Assembly (NCBI GenBank): GCA_013204645.1
Contig: JABMSE010000118.1
Location: 1-38,742, forward strand
Reading direction: 5' to 3'
DNA from: Candidatus Saganbacteria bacterium
GTDB lineage: Bacteria; Margulisbacteria; WOR-1; O2-12-FULL-45-9
DNA: 38,742 nucleotides
Every line of letters begins with the position of its first letter. Position 1 is the stretch's first letter. The position numbers and the translations under genes are program-made. A model generated the notes under the pieces. That model did no database searches, had not been told where the DNA came from, and saw only the letters and a program-made list of their open reading frames with translations. Shown here one piece after another: positions 33,978 through 38,742 of this stretch.

Positions 33978-35315
33978 ATGGAAATTGTTGGATATTATAC
34001 AAATAATGCTTGTATGGCAGGGGCACCGCCTTCGCTATGTGATCCGGACATAACGCATTACGAGGTTGCGGATGAAAATGGCGATCTCTACATAATTCCC
34101 CCACCCTTTGATCCCTTGCAAGTTGAGCTATATGGTTTTCCCCTGCACACAGCCCCTTCAGAAATCCAGCCGCTCTTAAATCTAATTCTAGAAGATGATG
34201 CCTTGGGGGCCGCTGAAGACTTGGCTAAGATAAAAGGGGGGTCTTTTTATTTTAGACTCCTCATCCAGGAAGGAACCTATCGTCAATTTTGTCTGGCAGC
34301 TAAGTTTCTTGCGGAAAGCCCGCTTACTGAAGCTGATACAACTATTATTAAAATGATAGAAGATGGGGCTCCCTCTGAAAAAGCAGTAGCCATGACTATT
34401 TTGGCTGACCGGGCGGCGGAGCAAAAAACCAACATCCCAAATCCAGCAGAAATTCTTTTTCCTTTTCTTGAAAGCGATGATCCTCTTCTTGAGCTTGGAG
34501 CAATTGTTGCGCTTATCCGCCTTGGCGCTAAAGACGAATTAAGGGCCTTTGCTGAAAAACGTCAAGGAACTCCGATTGAAAAAAGGATCAATCATCTGCT
34601 TGATTACAGATTCAATTTCAGTATCTTTGCCTTGAGTTGGTTGCACAAACACCAAACTGCCTTTTTTCGCTATCCAAGTATACTTGCTAAGCTAGCAAAT
34701 GACGCTAAATCTTATACAGGACAAAAATATACAGTTTGGGACATTGGATGTTCTGTGGGGCTTTCAACCCAAAGTATTCAAATAACATCACCCAACGCTC
34801 AGGTTATAGGAACAGACATCAGTCCCTTAGCTCTAATTTACGCCGAGCGCAGAAGCTTTTCGCTTTCCGCCCGCCCTCTAGCAAGCTACGGGAACCCAGC
34901 CGTAGCTTATCAAACAGAAATGCAACTTTTACAAAGCTATGCTTTTCTGCAGGGGTTGGACGCAGACAAAATCGTAAGAGAAAATTTCACAATACAAGAT
35001 GGTTCTTATCCTCCCCTCTATATGGTGAATTCCAATAATCCCCCCACATTTGCCTTTGATGATATTGCCTCACCGGTTTCTATTGTTGCAGACGCTTCAG
35101 TTAATGCCGCTGTTTACACTAATGTCCACTATCAGCTCTCCCCAGCAGAACAGCGCCAAGCCATACAAAAAATCAAACAAAAATTAGTCCTTGGCGGAAA
35201 AGTTTTTGTGCTAGATCCTGACCAAGAAACTTATGCAGAGTTCGAAGCTACCTTTGGCGAACCCACGATGACAGGCACTACATTAAGCATTTATGTGAAA
35301 AGGGAAGCGAAATGA
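33978..35315 (+). CDS. HEAT-like + CheR-like SAM methyltransferase, paralog 2
   Basis: FFRYPSILAKL, VWDIGCSVGLSTQSIQI, VIGTDISPLALIYAERRSF, AVYTNVHYQLSPAEQRQAIQKIKQKLVLGGKVFVLD. Confidence 0.75.
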   Translation: MEIVGYYTNNACMAGAPPSLCDPDITHYEVADENGDLYIIPPPFDPLQVELYGFPLHTAPSEIQPLLNLILEDDALGAAEDLAKIKGGSFYFRLLIQEGTYRQFCLAAKFLAESPLTEADTTIIKMIEDGAPSEKAVAMTILADRAAEQKTNIPNPAEILFPFLESDDPLLELGAIVALIRLGAKDELRAFAEKRQGTPIEKRINHLLDYRFNFSIFALSWLHKHQTAFFRYPSILAKLANDAKSYTGQKYTVWDIGCSVGLSTQSIQITSPNAQVIGTDISPLALIYAERRSFSLSARPLASYGNPAVAYQTEMQLLQSYAFLQGLDADKIVRENFTIQDGSYPPLYMVNSNNPPTFAFDDIASPVSIVADASVNAAVYTNVHYQLSPAEQRQAIQKIKQKLVLGGKVFVLDPDQETYAEFEATFGEPTMTGTTLSIYVKREAK

Positions 35316-36610
35316 TCGGAAGACTATTAGGACTCGGACGGGCATTAGAAGTAAATCCTAACTGGTCAAGGCGTGGGCTGATTAGGGCCGCGGCCATTGC
35401 TACAGGCGCTACGCTTATTGGCTGCAGAAAGAAAGAGCGCCTAAACCTTGAAGGTGCCCCGGATAAAATAAAATTCTGGTTGGATCAAATGAAAAGAACC
35501 GGTTCTCCTCTGGAGATCCTATACCTGGCCGACATAGAGGGTTCTTGTCCCTACGTGCGGCTAGTTATGCAAGAGGGAACCTTCGATCAATTCTATCTTG
35601 CAGCTTCTACCCTGGCTGATTCTTCTTTTCTCGAAGCAGACACCACCATTCAGGAAATGATTAACAGCTCTGAGGCGTGGGAGAAAGCACTTGGCATGAT
35701 TGTTTGGGGAGAGCGCGTAGAATTAGGTAGAGCCCAAGAGTCAAACCCCGCTGCGCTCATCACGCCTTACCTTGCAAGCGAAGATCCCGTGCTCCAGCTG
35801 GGAGCAATCGTTGGCCTGATGCGGATGGGGGAAAAAGACACCCTCCAGACTTTTGCGAACAAAAACCAAGGCACTCCGGTAGAGGGCAAAATAAATAATT
35901 TCCTTAATTATCACGACAACCTCTTCATAAACCACTGGCTTTTATACGTTCCTGGAGAAAGAGGCTCCGATGCTTTTCAAACCGCTTTTTTTCGCAACCT
36001 TGATTTAATCGACGCGGTAGCCAGAGAAGCCCAGACCTTCTTGTCGCCGCCTCTCATCTGGGACATAGGCTGCTCCTCAGGCCTTTCCAGTGAAAGTTTT
36101 CGCATAGCAACTGGCGCAGAAGTTGTTGGAACAGATATTTGCCCTTTTTCCCTCCTCTACGCTGAAAGAGGAAAGTATTTGCTGGAAAGCGTTCCAACGG
36201 TAAGTCTGGGTGGAACCGAAAAAGATCTGTTTGAAACCTATGCACAAGAACACGTCCTGGACGCAGAAAGAATTATAAAGAGAGATTTTACCATAGAAGA
36301 GGGGGTACTGGGACCTCTTTATATCGCAAAGCGCAGGGATTCAAGTATTCGCTTTGCTTTTGATGATATTGCCTCTCCTTATTCAACAATTCCAGATGAA
36401 TCCATTGATATAGCTGTCTATACAAATGTTCATTACCTACTACCACCTAAGCAAAAGTTGGCTGCCATTGAAAAAATCCACACAAAGTTAAAACCAGGAG
36501 GAAAAGTTTTTGTAATAATCTCTCGCTCAGAAACAGATACTGAATTCGAAGCTGTCTTTGGCAGGCCCACCACGACAAAAGGTATCTTGAGTGTTTATGT
36601 AAAAAGGTAA
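35312..36610 (+). CDS. HEAT-like + CheR-like SAM methyltransferase, paralog 3, with Tat/lipobox-like N-terminus
   Basis: NWSRRGLIRAAAIATGATLIGC; FFRNLDLIDAV, IWDIGCSSGLSSESFRIA, VVGTDICPFSLLYAERGKYLLE; ATGA overlap with paralog 2. Confidence 0.75.
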   Translation: MIGRLLGLGRALEVNPNWSRRGLIRAAAIATGATLIGCRKKERLNLEGAPDKIKFWLDQMKRTGSPLEILYLADIEGSCPYVRLVMQEGTFDQFYLAASTLADSSFLEADTTIQEMINSSEAWEKALGMIVWGERVELGRAQESNPAALITPYLASEDPVLQLGAIVGLMRMGEKDTLQTFANKNQGTPVEGKINNFLNYHDNLFINHWLLYVPGERGSDAFQTAFFRNLDLIDAVAREAQTFLSPPLIWDIGCSSGLSSESFRIATGAEVVGTDICPFSLLYAERGKYLLESVPTVSLGGTEKDLFETYAQEHVLDAERIIKRDFTIEEGVLGPLYIAKRRDSSIRFAFDDIASPYSTIPDESIDIAVYTNVHYLLPPKQKLAAIEKIHTKLKPGGKVFVIISRSETDTEFEAVFGRPTTTKGILSVYVKR

Positions 36611-36621
36611 GGCAAAATAAA

Positions 36622-37959
36622 ATGATCGGAAGACTATTAGGCTTGGGCCACACATTACAAGTAAATCCCAACTGGTCAAGGCGCGATCTTGGCAGAGGTG
36701 CGCTTATTACCGCTGGTTCAATCTTGCTTTTTCGCCCGCCAGGGCTGCTGGAAAATGCGCCGCTAGAAATTAGGAGATTATGGCCCAAAATAATGCGCTC
36801 TGGTTCTTCCGAATCGGAAATGGGAATCTCAATGTTGGCTGCAATTAAAGGCGGCAGCGCTTACTTGCGTTTAGTAATTTCAGAAGGAACTTTTGCCCAA
36901 TACTATCTTGCTTGCCAAGAGCTGGCTCAAAGCAATTTATCCGAAGCCGATATAATCATTAAAGAAATGATTGTAGATAGTCAACTTTCTTGGGAAAAAG
37001 CAGCCGGAATGCTTATCTTAGGATATAGGGTAAGCCATGGCAACAGCTCTCTTTCTAATCCCTTACAAATGCTTGAGCCATTTCTTGAAAGTGAAGACCC
37101 CCTTCTTCGTTTTGGTGCCATTGTTGGCCTTATGCGAATGCGCAAATTAGCAAATCTAGAAAGATTTATGCGTAGAAACCCAAAGAGCCCAGCCGCTGCG
37201 GAAATCAGCCAGCTTGTAAGCAATACCGAGCCGGCCTTACATGACTTTCGTATCCTCGAAGTTTATCAAACCTCTTTCTTTCGCCACCCGCATATTTATC
37301 CTGAGTTAATCCAAGATTTCCAATCTTGCACTAAGCCAAAGCATGTAATTTGGGACGTAGGCTGTTCCGCCGGCCTTTCAGCTGAAAGTTTTCGTATGGC
37401 TCTGCTCACAGCTCCTGATACTAGTTCTAAACTTCAAGTTATAGGAACTGACGTTGAACCACTGGCCTTAGTTTATGCCGAGCGCGGAAAATATCTGCTT
37501 GAGGCAACCTCTTTAGTTGGGACCAGGGAATGGGGATATTGTAATGATGGGACTGAAATAGAAGAATTCTCAACTTATGCGCAAAGCCAGGGATGGAGTC
37601 ATTGGCAGGCCGCTGGAGTACTCACAAGGTTTTTTAAAATTGAAGACGGCTCCCTTGGAAAAACCTACACGGTAAGGCCAGATCAAAGAGCCGAATTTGG
37701 TTTTGATGATATCACCACTCAAGCATCTTTTATTTCCGACCGATCAGTTGACGGCGCTGTGTATACTAATGTTCATAGGCTCTTGCCACAACTAGTACGC
37801 ACGCGAGCCCCAGCAAAAATCTATGCAAAACTTGCGCCCGGGGGTAAAGTCTATGTCTCTTCGCTACGGGCTTATACTTTCGATGATTTTGAGCAGGTTT
37901 TTGGACCGCCACTAAAACTTCTAAGAGATGGCACCATGGTTTACGCCAAAAATGTTTGA
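36622..37959 (+). CDS. HEAT-like + CheR-like SAM methyltransferase, paralog 4
   Basis: NWSRRDLGRGALITAGSILLF; FFRHPHIYPEL, IWDVGCSAGLSAESFRMAL, VIGTDVEPLALVYAERGKYLLE. Confidence 0.75.
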   Translation: MIGRLLGLGHTLQVNPNWSRRDLGRGALITAGSILLFRPPGLLENAPLEIRRLWPKIMRSGSSESEMGISMLAAIKGGSAYLRLVISEGTFAQYYLACQELAQSNLSEADIIIKEMIVDSQLSWEKAAGMLILGYRVSHGNSSLSNPLQMLEPFLESEDPLLRFGAIVGLMRMRKLANLERFMRRNPKSPAAAEISQLVSNTEPALHDFRILEVYQTSFFRHPHIYPELIQDFQSCTKPKHVIWDVGCSAGLSAESFRMALLTAPDTSSKLQVIGTDVEPLALVYAERGKYLLEATSLVGTREWGYCNDGTEIEEFSTYAQSQGWSHWQAAGVLTRFFKIEDGSLGKTYTVRPDQRAEFGFDDITTQASFISDRSVDGAVYTNVHRLLPQLVRTRAPAKIYAKLAPGGKVYVSSLRAYTFDDFEQVFGPPLKLLRDGTMVYAKNV

Positions 37960-37985
37960 CTCCCCCCCCCTAGGTAATGTACAAT
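37956..37985 (+). promoter_or_regulatory. Sigma-70-type promoter TTGACT-N18-TACAAT with C9 tract in spacer
   Basis: ttgact ccccccccctaggtaatg tacaat. Confidence 0.65.
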
Positions 37986-38013
37986 TTTCAGTGAAAGAAA
38001 TGGGAGGACTAAC

Positions 38014-38319
38014 ATGCAAGAGAAAAGATTGTCAGGGCTATTTAATTTAGTAGACTACCAAGCTCCGCAACTATATGGATTGTTTGACAGGAAGACCTTG
38101 GGGGAAGGTTGTGCTGATGGTTCGAGCGCGCTAATTACAGGTGGTTGCGGAACAGGAACAACCGCAGAGAGAATTGAGTGTGATGGAGTTGGGGGTAGTG
38201 CCGATGCTCCGTCTGGCGTCAGCATTGGCGACCAATGCGCTGAGGGGGGTGCGGCAGCTTGCAACATAGGATCAACAGCCGACGTGTCTTGTGCTGGTGG
38301 CAGTGGACCAACTGCCTAG
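38014..38319 (+). CDS. Cys-repeat small peptide, candidate RiPP precursor 3
   Basis: MQEKRLSGLFNLVDYQAPQLYGLFDRKTLGEG leader with YxxPxL, then Cys/Gly repeats (CGTGTTAE, CDGVGGSAD, CNIGSTAD); GGGAGG SD. Confidence 0.7.
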   Translation: MQEKRLSGLFNLVDYQAPQLYGLFDRKTLGEGCADGSSALITGGCGTGTTAERIECDGVGGSADAPSGVSIGDQCAEGGAAACNIGSTADVSCAGGSGPTA

Positions 38320-38326
38320 TCGTTTC

Positions 38327-38742
38327 TTACTTTCTAATTGAACCTATCTCAAGGCTAATATCCAGCGCCTTGGCTGAATGAGTGAGGGCTCCAACGGAGA
38401 TAGCATCAACGCCGGTTTTGGCAATTTTGGCAACTGTTTTTAAGTTTACGCCACCCGAGGCTTCCGTTCCTATCCGCCTGCGGCGGACCTTCTTACATAA
38501 TCTAACTGCTTGACGCATGGTTTTAAGGCTCATATTATCTAAAAGAATTTTGTCGGCACCGGCAGTAATTGCTTGCTTAACTTGCGCAAGTGTTTTGGTT
38601 TCGACTTCGATGAGGAGTGGTTTTTGTCCGCCGTAGGCCTCGCCCCGAAATGGTCTCTTCCGCTCGGCCCGAGGGGCGGAGTCTTTTGTAATTTGTAATT
38701 TGTAATTTGCTCTTTGTATGGATTCTCCAACCCCCCCACTCA
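38327..38742 (-). CDS. nadC: Nicotinate-nucleotide pyrophosphorylase, C-terminal part (runs off the window)
   Basis: IEVETKTLAQVKQAITAGADKILLDNMSLKTMRQAV, EASGGVNLKTVAKIAKTGVDAISVGALTHSAKALDISLEI. Confidence 0.92.
   Translation of the reverse strand, partial: SGGVGESIQRANYKLQITKDSAPRAERKRPFRGEAYGGQKPLLIEVETKTLAQVKQAITAGADKILLDNMSLKTMRQAVRLCKKVRRRRIGTEASGGVNLKTVAKIAKTGVDAISVGALTHSAKALDISLEIGSIRK
38638..38712. repeat. In-frame repeat insertion in nadC (AATTACAA tandem units plus family-A-like palindrome)
   Basis: aatttgtaatttgtaatttg and cctcgccccgaaatggtctcttccgctcggcccgaggggcgg. Confidence 0.6.

Noticed and set aside
38539-38739. ORF 38539-38739 (MGGLENPYKEQ...) as a separate gene
   Set aside because: It is an off-frame reading of the nadC region; the nadC frame continues through here.

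Overview
This 38.7-kb bacterial window looks chromosomal. It mixes housekeeping genes with accessory genes and many short repeats. Housekeeping calls: aroA, tyrA, apgM, cvpA, purE, a homocitrate/isopropylmalate synthase-like gene, aroE, plsC-like, leuD, mgtC-like, miaA, hisD, a sugar-nucleotidyltransferase, a phosphoglucose/phosphomannose isomerase, ctpA, envC-like, uvrC, rplI-rpsR-ssb-ssb-rpsF, ychF, pcrA/uvrD and a partial nadC. No rRNA, tRNA or CRISPR was recognised. Main second-look signals: (1) a set of promoters of the form GAAATTTT-N11-NYCGATAA, always with an 11-nt spacer, resembling the sigma-28 (FliA/WhiG) consensus. They sit in front of most of the non-housekeeping genes: an HExxH protein, orphan proteins, an FGE-like protein, a TPR protein, a GH16 protein and CheR-like methyltransferases. 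Two of the sites are bidirectional around a shared palindrome. (2) A four-gene array of HEAT-like plus CheR-like methyltransferase paralogs with two interchangeable N-terminal modules, one resembling a Tat/lipobox signal. (3) Cys-repeat small peptides with C-x2-G-x-S-A repeats and a YxxPxL leader motif, which look like orphan RiPP precursors: a tandem pair, one next to the methyltransferase array, and a possible fourth on the minus strand. Their promoters have G/C homopolymer spacers. (4) Several families of short repeats inserted in frame in core genes (aroA, tyrA, apgM, miaA, ctpA, nadC), similar in concept to Rickettsia palindromic elements, plus a longer hairpin element next to a C-terminally short uvrC. 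All calls come from reading the sequence and the ORF track; no database search was run.
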